Positions 12,201 to 26,269 of a stretch of DNA of 64,000 bases are shown one piece after another. The notes below the pieces were generated by a model. The model saw only the letters and a program-made list of their open reading frames with translations. It searched no databases and was not told the origin of the DNA. This stretch comes from Ricordea florida. Taxonomy: Eukaryota > Cnidaria > Anthozoa > Corallimorpharia > Ricordeidae. The DNA lies in contig OX453276.1 of the NCBI GenBank assembly GCA_949710005.1, positions 16,616,949 through 16,680,948 on the forward strand. Reading direction: 5' to 3'. Each line of letters starts with the position of its first letter. Position 1 is the stretch's first letter. The position numbers and the translations under genes are program-made.

Positions 12201-15200
12201 AAGAAAACACCTAAAGCTATTAGTAATACCATTATCATTTCTTATCTGCAGCTTTTGTGCACATTGGGATTTCTGGGAGTTTTTCAGAGCGATAAGTCAC
12301 TCAGTCTACTATCTGTTATGGCCTTCACACCCAGTCTGATATGATTTTTAATTGCCTCCCTCACCATGGCTGCCACACTTTAGGTGTTGCTAGTGGTGCT
12401 GTAATCTGCTAACGTCTGTCCACTAAAACTCGTTGATATCAGCTCAAGTTCAACTGTTTCAATTTGGTCAGTGAAGTTGTTGTCAAGATGCCTGCTGACC
12501 TGGCAATGACAATTCTTTATTTTGTCATGTCATATTTTCACGGTTATTCGTTTTGACCAGGTTGCGAATGACCGGGGATTGTCCCGATAAATCAGTTTGT
12601 TACAACATTTAAATTCTGCTTTTCCAAACTTAATGTTATATCAGTCAGAGTTTTGTACCTTTAAGTTTCAAGAGATTGGTGAGCTGAAAGTCTTTTACCC
12701 ATAAAAATCGCTGCATTTTTCTTCAAACTACATAAAAAAACACCTCAAGCTATTAGTTATATGAGTATCATTTTTTATGTGCAGCTTCTGTGCACATTGG
12801 GATTTCTGGGAGTCGTTTCAGAGCGGTAACTCACTCAGTCTGCTATCTGTTATGGCCTTCACACCCAGTCTGATATGATTTTTAATTGCCCCCCTCACCA
12901 TTACTGCCACACTTTAGGTGTTGCTAGTGGTGCTGTAATCTGCTAACGTCTGTTGACTAAAACTCGTTGATATCAGCTCAAGTTCAACTGTTTCAATTTG
13001 GTCAGTGAAGTTGTTGTCAACATGCTTGCTGACCTGGCAATGAGCCGTGAGAATAATAATTTATCCGTGACATCATTGTATTATGGCAAGTCAAACACTG
13101 GACCATAACCGATTGCGCCATTCTCGTCGCAAGAGCTCCAAAAAGGCCAAAAGGAAGAGAAAGCAGCTGAAAAACTTGAAAAAGGGCTATATGACTGCAC
13201 AGAGGCCACAGAGGCAACAGAGGGACAGTAGTATGAAGCTGGTGCCTTCCAAGTGATTTTTAGACACTGAACTTTTCCTAAAATAGTATTGTTCAACTTG
13301 ATTTTTTATTTTCTTGTTTTGTGTATTTCAGGGGATTTAAAACCTTGAGGCAACAATATCTCAAATAATATTTAAGATAGGCATATGAAATCTTCACCTC
13401 ATCTTTTGTATCACTATGCAATGACCTACTCTTTCACAGATGTTGTAACTTTAAACATGTGGTCTAATGTCCACTTGCTATAACATTAACCAAGGAGTTT
13501 TCACGATGCGTCAGCACATTTAATAAATGCTGAGCGCAGTGAGTTGCAAGTGCAGTGATTTAGCAGAGAGTGGTTTATACTGAAAATTCTACAAACGGTA
13601 TAGAGAATTGGCATCCTTTCTCATTAACGTAAGTAATTCAGTTAAATATCTGTGTTATTGGCCTGCACATTCAGTCGGATATGTTATTTGTAGCCTTCAC
13701 CATAGCTGCCATACTGCAGGCATAACAATTCTAAATTTTCACATCGTATTTTCACGGTTATTCGTTTTGACCAGGTTGCAAATGACCAGGGATTGTCGCA
13801 ATTCGTCACTTTGTTACAACATTTAAATTCTGCTTTTCCAAACTTAATGTTATATCAGTCAGAGCTTTGTACCCTTAAGTTTCAAGAAATTGGTGAGCTA
13901 AAAGTCTTTTACCCATAAAAATCACCGCATTTTTCTTCAAACTGGATAAGAAAACACCTAAAGCTATTAGTAATACCATTATCATTTCTTATCTGCAGCT
14001 TTTGTGCACATTGGGATTTCTGGGAGTTTTTTCAGAGCGATAAGTCACTCAGTCTACTATCTGTTATGGCCTTCACACCCAGTCTGATATGATTTTTAAT
14101 TGCCTCCCTCACCATGGCTGCCACACTTTAGGTGTTGCTAGTGGTGCTGTAATCTGCTAACGTCTGTCCACTAAAACTCGTTGATATCAGCTCAAGTTCA
14201 ACTGTTTCAATTTGGTCAGTGAAGTTGTTGTCAAGATGCCTGCTGACCTGGCAATGACAATTCTTTATTTTGTCATGTCATATTTTCACGGTTATTCATT
14301 TTGACCAGGTTACGAATGACCGGGGATTGTCCCGATTCATCACTTTGTTACAACATTTAAATTCTGCTTTTCCAAACTTAATGTTATATCAGTCAGAGTT
14401 TTGTACCTTTAAGTTTCAAGAGATTGGTGAGCTGAAAGTCTTTTACCCATAAAAATCGCTGCATTTTTCTTCAAACTACATAAAAAAACACCTCAAGCTA
14501 TTAGTTATATGAGTATCATTTTTTATGTGCAGCTTCTGTGCACATTGGGATTTCTGGGAGTCGTTTCAGAGCGGTAACTCACTCAGTCTACTATCTGTTA
14601 TGGCCTTCACACCCAGTCTGATATGATTTTTAATTGCCCCCCTCACCATTACTGCCACACTTTAGGTGTTGCTAGTGGTGCTGTAATCTGCTAACGTCTG
14701 TTAACTAAAACTCGTTGATATCAGCTCAAGTTCAACTGTTTCAATTTGGTCAGTGAAGTTGTTGTCAACATGCCTGCTGACCTGGCAATGAGCCGTGAGA
14801 ATAATAATTTATCCGTGACATCATTGTATTATGGCAAGCCAAACACTGGACCATAACCGATTGCGCCATTCTCGTCGCAAGAGCTCCAAAAAGGCCAAAA
14901 GGAAGAGAAAGCAGCTGAAAAACTTGAAAAAGGGCTATATGACTGCACAGAGGCCACAGAGGCAACAGAGGGACAGTAGTATGAAGCTGGTGCCTTCCAA
15001 GTGATTTTTAGACACTGAACTTTTCCTAAAATAGTATTGTTCAACTTGATTTTTTATTTTCTTGTTTTGTGTATTTCAGGGGATTTAAAACCTTGAGGCA
15101 ACAATATCTCAAATAATATTTAAGATAGGCATATGAAATCTTCACCTCATCTTTTGTATCACTATGCAATGACCTACTCTTTCACAGATGTTGTAACTTT

Positions 15201-18200
15201 AAACATGTGGTCTAATGTCCACTTGCTATAACATTAACCAAGGAGTTTTCACGATGCGTCAGCACATTTAATAAATGCTGAGCGCAGTGAGTTGCAAGTG
15301 CAGTGATTTAGCAGAGAGTGGTTTATACTGAAAATTCTACAAACGGTATAGAGAATTGGCATCCTTTCTCATTAACGTAAGTAATTCAGTTAAATATCTG
15401 TGTTATTGGCCTGCACATTCAGTCGGATATGTTATTTGTAGCCTTCACCATAGCTGCCATACTGCAGGCATAACAATTCTAAATTTTCACATCGTATTTT
15501 CACGGTTATTCGTTTTGACCAGGTTGCAAATGACCAGGGATTGTCGCAATTCGTCACTTTGTTACAACATTTAAATTCTGCTTTTCCAAACTTAATGTTA
15601 TATCAGTCAGAGCTTTGTACCTTTAAGTTTCAAGAAATTGGTGAGCTAAAAGTCTTTTACCCATAAAAATCACCGCATTTTTCTTCAAACTGGATAAGAA
15701 AACACCTAAAGCTATTAGTAATACCATTATCATTTCTTATCTGCAGCTTTTGTGCACATTGGGATTTCTGGGAGTTTTTTCAGAGCGATAAGTCACTCAG
15801 TCTACTATCTGTTATGGCCTTCACACCCAGTCTGATATGATTTTTAATTGCCTCCCTCACCATGGCTGCCACACTTTAGGTGTTGCTGGTGGTGCTGTAA
15901 TCTGCTAACGTCTGTCCACTAAAACTCGTTGATATCAGCTCAAGTTCAACTGTTTCAATTTGGTCAGTGAAGTTGTTGTCAAGATGCCTGCTGACCTGGC
16001 AATGACAATTCTAAATTTTCATGTCATATTTTCACGGTTATTCGTTTTGACCAGGTTACGAATGACCGGGGATTGTCCCGATACATCACTTTGTTACAAC
16101 ATTTAAATTCTGCTTTTCCAAACTTAATGTTATATCAGTCAGAGTTTTGTACCTTTAAGTTTCAAGAGATTGGTGAGCTGAAAGTCTTTTACCCATAAAA
16201 ATCGCTGCATTTTTCTTCAAACTACATAAAAAAACACCTAAAGCTATTAGTTATACGAGTATCATTTTTTATGTGTAGCTTCTGTGCACATTGGGATTTC
16301 TGGGAGTCGTTTCAGAGGGGTAACTCACTCAGTCTACTATCTGTTATGGCCTTCACACCCAGTCTGATATGATTTTTAATTGCCCCCCTCACCATTACTG
16401 CCACACTTTAGGTGTTGCTAGTGGTGCTGTAATCTGCTAACGTCTGTTAACTAAAACTCGTTGATATCAGCTCAAGTTCAACTGTTTCAATTTGGTCAGT
16501 GAAGTTGTTGTCAACATGCCTGCTGACCTGGCAATGAGCCGTGAGAATAATAATTTATCCGTGACATCATTGTATTATGGCAAGCCAAACACTGGACCAT
16601 AACCGATTGCGCCATTCTCGTCGCAAGAGCTCCAAAAAGGCCAAAAGGAAGAGAAAGCAGCTGAAAAACTTGAAAAAGGGCTATATGACTGCACAGAGGC
16701 CACAGAGGCAACAGAGGGACAGTAGTATGAAGCTGGTGCCTTCCAAGTGATTTTTAGACACTGAACTTTTCCTAAAATAGTATTGTTCAACTTGATTTTT
16801 TATTTTCTTGTTTTGTGTATTTCAGGGGATTTAAAACCTTGAGGCAACAATATCTCAAATAATATTTAAGATAGGCATATGAAATCTTCACCTCATCTTT
16901 TGTATCACTATGCAATGACCTACTCTTTCACAGATGTTGTAACTTTAAACATGTGGTCTAATGTCCACTTGCTATAACATTAACCAAGGAGTTTTCACGA
17001 TGCGTCAGCACATTTAATAAATGCTGAGCGCAGTGAGTTGCAAGTGCAGTGATTTAGCAGAGAGTGGTTTATACTGAAAATTCTACAAACGGTATAGAGA
17101 ATTGGCATCCTTTCTCATTAACGTAAGTAATTCAGTTAAATATCTGTGTTATTGGCCTGCACATTCAGTCGGATATGTTATTTGTAGCCTTCACCATAGC
17201 TGCCATACTGCAGGCATAACAATTCTAAATTTTCACATCGTATTTTCACGGTTATTCGTTTTGACCAGGTTGCAAATGACCAGGGATTGTCGCAATTCGT
17301 CACTTTGTTACAACATTTAAATTCTGCTTTTCCAAACTTAATGTTATATCAGTCAGAGCTTTGTACCCTTAAGTTTCAAGAAATTGGTGAGCTAAAAGTC
17401 TTTTACCCATAAAAATCACCGCATTTTTCTTCAAACTGGATAAGAAAACACCTAAAGCTATTAGTAATACCATTATCATTTCTTATCTGCAGCTTTTGTG
17501 CACATTGGGATTTCTGGGAGTTTTTTCAGAGCGATAAGTCACTCAGTCTACTATCTGTTATGGCCTTCACACCCAGTCTGATATGATTTTTAATTGCCTC
17601 CCTCACCATGGCTGCCACACTTTAGGTGTTGCTAGTGGTGCTGTAATCTGCTAACGTCTGTCCACTAAAACTCGTTGATATCAGCTCAAGTTCAACTGTT
17701 TCAATTTGGTCAGTGAAGTTGTTGTCAAGATGCCTGCTGACCTGGCAATGACAATTCTTTATTTTGTCATGTCATATTTTCACGGTTATTCATTTTGACC
17801 AGGTTACGAATAACCGGGGATTGTCCCGATTCATCACTTTGTTACAACATTTAAATTCTGCTTTTCCAAACTTAATGTTATATCAGTCAGAGTTTTGTAC
17901 CTTTAAGTTTCAAGAGATTGGTGAGCTGAAAGTCTTTTACCCATAAAAATCGCTGCATTTTTCTTCAAACTACATAAAAAAACACCTCAAGCTATTAGTT
18001 ATATGAGTATCATTTTTTATGTGCAGCTTCTGTGCACATTGGGATTTCTGGGAGTCGTTTCAGAGCGGTAACTCACTCAGTCTACTATCTGTTATGGCCT
18101 TCACACCCAGTCTGATATGATTTTTAATTGCCCCCCTCACCATTACTGCCACACTTTAGGTGTTGCTAGTGGTGCTGTAATCTGCTAACGTGTGTTGACT

Positions 18201-20710
18201 AAAGCTCGTTGATATCAGCTCAAGTTCAACTGTTTCAATTTGGTCAGTGAAGTTGTTGTCAACATGCCTGCTGACCTGGCAATGAGCCGTGAGAATAATA
18301 ATTTATCCGTGACATCATTGTATTATGGCAAGCCAAACACTGGACCATAACCGATTGCGCCATTCTCGTCGCAAGAGCTCCAAAAAGGCCAAAAGGAAGA
18401 GAAAGCAGCTGAAAAACTTGAAAAAGGGCTATATGACTGCACAGAGGCCACAGAGGCAACAGAGGGACAGTAGTATGAAGCTGGTGCCTTCCAAGTGATT
18501 TTTAGACACTGAACTTTTCCTAAAATAGTATTGTTCAACTTGATTTTTTATTTTCTTGTTTTGTGTATTTCAGGGGATTTAAAACCTTGAGGCAACAATA
18601 TCTCAAATAATATTTAAGATAGGCATATGAAATCTTCACCTCATCTTTTGTATCACTATGCAATGACCTACTCTTTCACAGATGTTGTAACTTTAAACAT
18701 GTGGTCTAATGTCCACTTGCTATAACATTAACCAAGGAGTTTTCACGATGCGTCAGCACATTTAATAAATGCTGAGCGCAGTGAGTTGCAAGTGCAGTGA
18801 TTTAGCAGAGAGTGGTTTATACTGAAAATTCTACAAACGGTATAGAGAATTGGCATCCTTTCTCATTAACATAAGTAATTCAGTTAAATATCTGTGTTAT
18901 TGGCCTGCACATTCAGTCGGATATGTTATTTGTAGCCTTCACCATAGCTGCCATACTGCAGGCATAACAATTCTAAATTTTCACATCGTATTTTCACGGT
19001 TATTCGTTTTGACCAGGTTGCAAATGACCAGGGATTGTCGCAATTCGTCACTTTGTTACAACATTTAAATTCTGCTTTTCCAAACTTAATGTTATATCAG
19101 TCAGAGCTTTGTACCCTTAAGTTTCAAGAAATTGGTGAGCTAAAAGTCTTTTACCCATAAAAATCACCGCATTTTTCTTCAAACTGGATAAGAAAACACC
19201 TAAAGCTATTAGTAATACCATTATCATTTCTTATCTGCAGCTTTTGTGCACATTGGGATTTCTGGGAGTTTTTTCAGAGCGATAAGTCACTCAGTCTACT
19301 ATCTGTTATGGCCTTCACACCCAGTCTGATATGATTTTTAATTGCCTCCCTCACCATGGCTGCCACACTTTAGGTGTTGCTAGTGGTGCTGTAATCTGCT
19401 AACGTCTGTCCACTAAAACTCGTTGATATCAGCTCAAGTTCAACTGTTTCAATTTGGTCAGTGAAGTTGTTGTCAAGATGCCTGCTGACCTGGCAATGAC
19501 AATTCTAAATTTTCATGTCATATTTTCACGGTTATTCGTTTTGACCAGGTTACGAATGACCGGGGATTGTCCCGATACATCACTTTGTTACAACATTTAA
19601 ATTCTGCTTTTCCAAACTTAATGTTATATCAGTCAGAGTTTTGTACCTTTAAGTTTCAAGAGATTGGTGAGCTGAAAGTCTTTTACCCATAAAAATCGCT
19701 GCATTTTTCTTCAAACTACATAAAAAAACACCTAAAGCTATTAGTTATACGAGTATCATTTTTTATGTGTAGCTTCTGTGCACATTGGGATTTCTGGGAG
19801 TCGTTTCAGAGGGGTAACTCACTCAGTCTACTATCTGTTATGGCCTTCACACCCAGTCTGATATGATTTTTAATTGCCCCCCTCACCATTACTGCCACAC
19901 TTTAGGTGTTGCTAGTGGTGCTGTAATCTGCTAACGTCTGTTAACTAAAACTCGTTGATATCAGCTCAAGTTCAACTGTTTCAATTTGGTCAGTGAAGTT
20001 GTTGTCAACATGCCTGCTGACCTGGCAATGAGCCGTGAGAATAATAATTTATCCGTGACATCATTGTATTATGGCAAGCCAAACACTGGACCATAACCGA
20101 TTGCGCCATTCTCGTCGCAAGAGCTCCAAAAAGGCCAAAAGGAAGAGAAAGCAGCTGAAAAACTTGAAAAAGGGCTATATGACTGCACAGAGGCCACAGA
20201 GGCAACAGAGGGACAGTAGTATGAAGCTGGTGCCTTCCAAGTGATTTTTAGACACTGAACTTTTCCTAAAATAGTATTGTTCAACTTGATTTTTTATTTT
20301 CTTGTTTTGTGTATTTCAGGGGATTTAAAACCTTGAGGCAACAATATCTCAAATAATATTTAAGATAGGCATATGAAATCTTCACCTCATCTTTTGTATC
20401 ACTATGCAATGACCTACTCTTTCACAGATGTTGTAACTTTAAACATGTGGTCTAATGTCCACTTGCTATAACATTAACCAAGGAGTTTTCACGATGCGTC
20501 AGCACATTTAATAAATGCTGAGCGCAGTGAGTTGCAAGTGCAGTGATTTAGCAGAGAGTGGTTTATACTGAAAATTCTACAAACGGTATAGAGAATTGGC
20601 ATCCTTTCTCATTAACGTAAGTAATTCAGTTAAATATCTGTGTTATTGGCCTGCACATTCAGTCGGATATGTTATTTGTAGCCTTCACCATAGCTGCCAT
20701 ACTGCAGGCA

Positions 20711-22310
20711 TAACAATTCTAAATTTTCACATCGTATTTTCACGGTTATTCGTTTTGACCAGGTTGCAAATGACCAGGGATTGTCGCAATTCGTCACTTT
20801 GTTACAACATTTAAATTCTGCTTTTCCAAACTTAATGTTATATCAGTCAGAGCTTTGTACCCTTAAGTTTCAAGAAATTGGTGAGCTAAAAGTCTTTTAC
20901 CCATAAAAATCACCGCATTTTTCTTCAAACTGGATAAGAAAACACCTAAAGCTATTAGTAATACCATTATCATTTCTTATCTGCAGCTTTTGTGCACATT
21001 GGGATTTCTGGGAGTTTTTTCAGAGCGATAAGTCACTCAGTCTACTATCTGTTATGGCCTTCACACCCAGTCTGATATGATTTTTAATTGCCTCCCTCAC
21101 CATGGCTGCCACACTTTAGGTGTTGCTAGTGGTGCTGTAATCTGCTAACGTCTGTCCACTAAAACTCGTTGATATCAGCTCAAGTTCAACTGTTTCAATT
21201 TGGTCAGTGAAGTTGTTGTCAAGATGCCTGCTGACCTGGCAATGACAATTCTTTATTTTGTCATGTCATATTTTCACGGTTATTCATTTTGACCAGGTTA
21301 CGAATAACCGGGGATTGTCCCGATTCATCACTTTGTTACAACATTTAAATTCTGCTTTTCCAAACTTAATGTTATATCAGTCAGAGTTTTGTACCTTTAA
21401 GTTTCAAGAAATTGGTGAGCTAAAAGTCTTTTACCCATAAAAATCACCGCATTTTTCTTCAAACTGGATAAGAAAACACCTAAAGCTATTAGTAATACCA
21501 TTATCATTTCTTATCTGCAGCTTTTGTGCACATTGGGATTTCTGGGAGTTTTTTCAGAGCGATAAGTCACTCAGTCTACTATCTGTTATGGCCTTCACAC
21601 CCAGTCTGATATGATTTTTAATTGCCTCCCTCACCATGGCTGCCACACTTTAGGTGTTGCTAGTGGTGCTGTAATCTGCTAACGTCTGTCCACTAAAACT
21701 CGTTGATATCAGCTCAAGTTCAACTGTTTCAATTTGGTCAGTGAAGTTGTTGTCAAGATGCCTGCTGACCTGGCAATGACAATTCTAAATTTTCATGTCA
21801 TATTTTCACGGTTATTCGTTTTGACCAGGTTACGAATGACCGGGGATTGTCCCGATACATCACTTTGTTACAACATTTAAATTCTGCTTTTCCAAACTTA
21901 ATGTTATATCAGTCAGAGTTTTGTACCTTTAAGTTTCAAGAGATTGGTGAGCTGAAAGTCTTTTACCCATAAAAATCGCTGCATTTTTCTTCAAACTACA
22001 TAAAAAAACACCTAAAGCTATTAGTTATACGAGTATCATTTTTTATGTGTAGCTTCTGTGCACATTGGGATTTCTGGGAGTCGTTTCAGAGGGGTAACTC
22101 ACTCAGTCTACTATCTGTTATGGCCTTCACACCCAGTCTGATATGATTTTTAATTGCCCCCCTCACCATTACTGCCACACTTTAGGTGTTGCTAGTGGTG
22201 CTGTAATCTGCTAACGTCTGTTAACTAAAACTCGTTGATATCAGCTCAAGTTCAACTGTTTCAATTTGGTCAGTGAAGTTGTTGTCAACATGCCTGCTGA
22301 CCTGGCAATG
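20711..22310 (+). repeat. Array unit with a third sub-repeat (unequal crossover product)
   Basis: Between unit points 20596 and 22876 the spacing is 2280 bp instead of 1747, one extra 533-bp sub-repeat. Sub-repeats start near 20711, 21244 and 21778. The middle one begins as B type (TTCTTTATTTTGTCATG) and switches to A-type sequence (GAAATTGGTGAGCTAAAAG) at about 21380-21420. This is what recombination between misaligned B and A sub-repeats of sister units would produce. Confidence 0.9.
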
Positions 22311-24973
22311 AGCCGTGAGAATAATAATTTATCCGTGACATCATTGTATTATGGCAAGCCAAACACTGGACCATAACCGATTGCGCCATTCTCGTCGCAA
22401 GAGCTCCAAAAAGGCCAAAAGGAAGAGAAAGCAGCTGAAAAACTTGAAAAAGGGCTATATGACTGCACAGAGGCCACAGAGGCAACAGAGGGACAGTAGT
22501 ATGAAGCTGGTGCCTTCCAAGTGATTTTTAGACACTGAACTTTTCCTAAAATAGTATTGTTCAACTTGATTTTTTATTTTCTTGTTTTGTGTATTTCAGG
22601 GGATTTAAAACCTTGAGGCAACAATATCTCAAATAATATTTAAGATAGGCATATGAAATCTTCACCTCATCTTTTGTATCACTATGCAATGACCTACTCT
22701 TTCACAGATGTTGTAACTTTAAACATGTGGTCTAATGTCCACTTGCTATAACATTAACCAAGGAGTTTTCACGATGCGTCAGCACATTTAATAAATGCTG
22801 AGCGCAGTGAGTTGCAAGTGCAGTGATTTAGCAGAGAGTGGTTTATACTGAAAATTCTACAAACGGTATAGAGAATTGGCATCCTTTCTCATTAACGTAA
22901 GTAATTCAGTTAAATATCTGTGTTATTGGCCTGCACATTCAGTCGGATATGTTATTTGTAGCCTTCACCATAGCTGCCATACTGCAGGCATAACAATTCT
23001 AAATTTTCACATCGTATTTTCACGGTTATTCGTTTTGACCAGGTTGCAAATGACCAGGGATTGTCGCAATTCGTCACTTTGTTACAACATTTAAATTCTG
23101 CTTTTCCAAACTTAATGTTATATCAGTCAGAGCTTTGTACCCTTAAGTTTCAAGAAATTGGTGAGCTAAAAGTCTTTTACCCATAAAAATCACCGCATTT
23201 TTCTTCAAACTGGATAAGAAAACACCTAAAGCTATTAGTAATACCATTATCATTTCTTATCTGCAGCTTTTGTGCACATTGGGATTTCTGGGAGTTTTTT
23301 CAGAGCGATAAGTCACTCAGTCTACTATCTGTTATGGCCTTCACACCCAGTCTGATATGATTTTTAATTGCCTCCCTCACCATGGCTGCCACACTTTAGG
23401 TGTTGCTAGTGGTGCTGTAATCTGCTAACGTCTGTCCACTAAAACTCGTTGATATCAGCTCAAGTTCAACTGTTTCAATTTGGTCAGTGAAGTTGTTGTC
23501 AAGATGCCTGCTGACCTGGCAATGACAATTCTAAATTTTCATGTCATATTTTCACGGTTATTCGTTTTGACCAGGTTACGAATGACCGGGGATTGTCCCG
23601 ATTCATCACTTTGTTACAACATTTAAATTCTGCTTTTCCAAACTTAATGTTATATCAGTCAGAGTTTTGTACCTTTAAGTTTCAAGAGATTGGTGAGCTG
23701 AAAGTCTTTTACCCATAAAAATCGCGGCATTTTTCTTCAAACTACATAAAAAAACACCTAAGGCTATTAGTTATATGAGTATCATTTTTTATGTGCAGCT
23801 TCTGTGCACATTGGGATTTCTGGGAGTCGTTTCAGAGCGGTAACTCACTCAGTCTACTTTCTGTTATGACCTTCACACCAAGTCTGATATGATTTTTAAT
23901 TGCCCCCCTCACCATGGCTGCCACACTTTAGGTGCTGCTAGTGGTGCTGTAATCTGCTAACGTCTGTTGACTAAAACTCGTTGATATCACCTCAAGTTCA
24001 ACTGTTTCAATTTGGTCAGTGAAGTTGTTGTCAACATGCCTGCTGACCTGGCAATGAGCCGTGAGAATAATAATTTATCTGTGACATCACTGTATTATGG
24101 CAAGCCAAACACTGGACCATAACCGATTGCGCCATTCTCGTCGCAAGAGCTCCAAAAAGGCCAAAAGGAAGAGAAAGCAGCTGAAAAACTTGAAAAAGGG
24201 CTATATGACTGCACAGAGGCCACAGAGGCAACAGAGGGACAGTAGTATGAAGCTGGTGCCTTCCAAGTGATTTTTAGACACTGAACTTTTCCTAAAATAG
24301 TATTGTTCAACTTGATTTTTTATTTTCTTGTTTTGTGTATTTCAGGGGATTTAAAACCTTGAGGCAACAATATCTCAAATAATATTTAAGATAGGCATAT
24401 GAAATCTTCACCTCATCTTTTGTATCACTATGCAATGACCTACTCTTTCACAGATGTTGTAACTTTAAACATGTGGTCTAATGTCCACTTGCTATAAAAA
24501 TAACCGAGGAGTTTTCATGATGCGTCAGCACATTTAATAAATGCTGAGCGCAGTGAGTTGCAAGTGCAGTGATTTAGCAGAGAGTGGTTTATACTGAAAA
24601 TTCTACAAACGGTATAGAGAATTGGCATCCTTTCTCATTAACGTAAGTAATTCAGTTAAATATCTGTGTTATTGGCCTGCACATTCAGTCGGATATGTTA
24701 TTTGTAGCCTTCACCATAGCTGCCATACTGCAGGCATAACAATTCTAAATTTTCACATCGTATTTTCACCGTTATTCGTTTTGACCAGGTTGCAAATGAC
24801 TAGGGATTGTCGCAATTCGTCACTTTGTTACAACATTTAAATTCTGCTTTTCCAAACTTAATGTTATATCAGTCAGAGCTTTGTACCCTTAAGTTTCAAG
24901 AAATTGGTGAGCTAAAAGTCTTTTACCCATAAAAATCACCGCATTTTTCTTCAAACTGGATAAGAAAACACCT

Positions 24974-25022
24974 GCAAGAAAAAGCTGCAAAAAGCTACAA
25001 AAAGCTGCAGAAGAAAAATTTA
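24974..25022 (+). repeat. Short AAAAAGCTGC repeat at array edge
   Basis: Array homology stops after AAGAAAACACCT at 24973 and is replaced by several imperfect AAAAAGCTGC/AAAAAGCTAC copies. This may mark a replication-slippage or rearrangement junction. Confidence 0.6.
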
Positions 25023-26260
25023 ATATAAGGATGGTATTTCATCGAAAAAGTCATGGCAGTCAGAGTTATTGAACTTGCAACCAATGACATATAGTAACGA
25101 GACGAACTATCATTATATTATTATCATTATTATTATCATTACTATTATTATTATTTTTGGTATTGATATTATTATTGTTATATTTTTTATGTTAAACATA
25201 ATATATTTTTATGGGGTGGGATGCATGTCCTAATCTTGGTAAAGGTATTGTTACTCTACTACTACAAGCAATACAAAAGTCTTCTTAATAGGCTTTCCAT
25301 CAGAGGTGGTAGTAATCAAAACAGCTCCAAACAATACCATTTCTTCTAAAAGGCTTAGAATCTAGTGCAGTCATTTGTCTAGAAAGTTTGTGTGGAGAAT
25401 CATTATTGAAAGCATAGGGCATTTAGGAAACTTGAAACACTTGCTACTACATACAGCACACTTGCAATGAATATATGAGAAAGATCATAAACATTTTGGC
25501 ACTACAAAATTTATTTTCTTCTTTATAAAGTTTTTCCAATGTAAAAGGTTAATTGCATGTTGTGGCTGTTATGAAATATTGATATTTGACATCATAAAAA
25601 TAAAGCAAACAGCAGAAAGTAACAAAGTTAATAATAGAGAAATACTACTCAGAAGTCAGTAATGACAACTGCTTTATTTACAAATACTTGCACTGATCAC
25701 TGATAATACTGCAGAACCAGTCACTTATTGTTTGGTATGTTTTCTGTTGAAAATGCTGAGCATAACTGCTACATCAAACAAATCTTCAATTTATTTTCAC
25801 TGTTGCAATGATATCAGATCACATAATTATAAATAATTGCTATCACAACTGCAACCTCTGTATTGGGAATTTCTTTAAAATGGAAGGCAATCGTTTCACT
25901 ATGAAAAATACCTACTTGCATTCTCATTGCAGTATAAATACTACGTGACTGTCATCTTTCATTTCTTTGCGGTTCGTTTCTGTTTCCCCTTTCCTGAAAC
26001 TTTTTTCACGACGATATGGTAATCTGTTTCTTCGTTCGTCCTCTGATTCTGTCTGTACGCTGTTGCCATGATTTTCCTTAAATTCTGTTTTCATTACAGT
26101 TTGTCTTGTGATTATCATATTTTCCAGTGTATCTCAATCTTTTTGAAGTCGTTCCTACTCGGTTTCCGTTCTAAGTCTCTCATGTCCTGTATAGCTAAAA
26201 CGAGTCTTTGTTACTATCTATAACAAATTCAATTTCCAATCTAACTTGATTGCATTCTAT
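25023..26260. other. AT-rich spacer, no gene recognised
   Basis: Contains an (ATT/ATC)n low-complexity tract at about 25105-25195 and otherwise unique AT-rich sequence. A 64-codon minus-strand frame at 25924-26118 shows no domain and reads as chance. Confidence 0.5.
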
Positions 26261-26269
26261 ATCAACAGT

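Larger units (their letters stand above)
993..24973 (+). repeat. 24-kb tandem array of a 1,747-bp unit
   Basis: Equivalent points recur at 1385, 3127, 4874, 6620, 8367, 10113, 11861, 13608, 15356, 17102, 18850, 20596, 22876 and 24622. Spacing is 1742-1748 bp except for one step of 2280 bp, giving about 13.7 head-to-tail copies. Copies are nearly identical by eye, differing by scattered substitutions and a few 1-5 bp indels; the first unit lacks 5 bp near 2987. Each unit contains a TATA-like box, a GTAAGT donor-like site, two 533-bp sub-repeats, an exon-like segment and a polypyrimidine-CAG acceptor-like site. The array begins and ends mid-unit. It could be a complex satellite or a tandem family of small transcribed units. 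No RNA gene was recognised in it. Confidence 0.97.

Noticed and set aside
993..24973. CRISPR array or rDNA
   Set aside because: Units are 1.7 kb, contiguous and without spacers, and no rRNA motif is recognisable.
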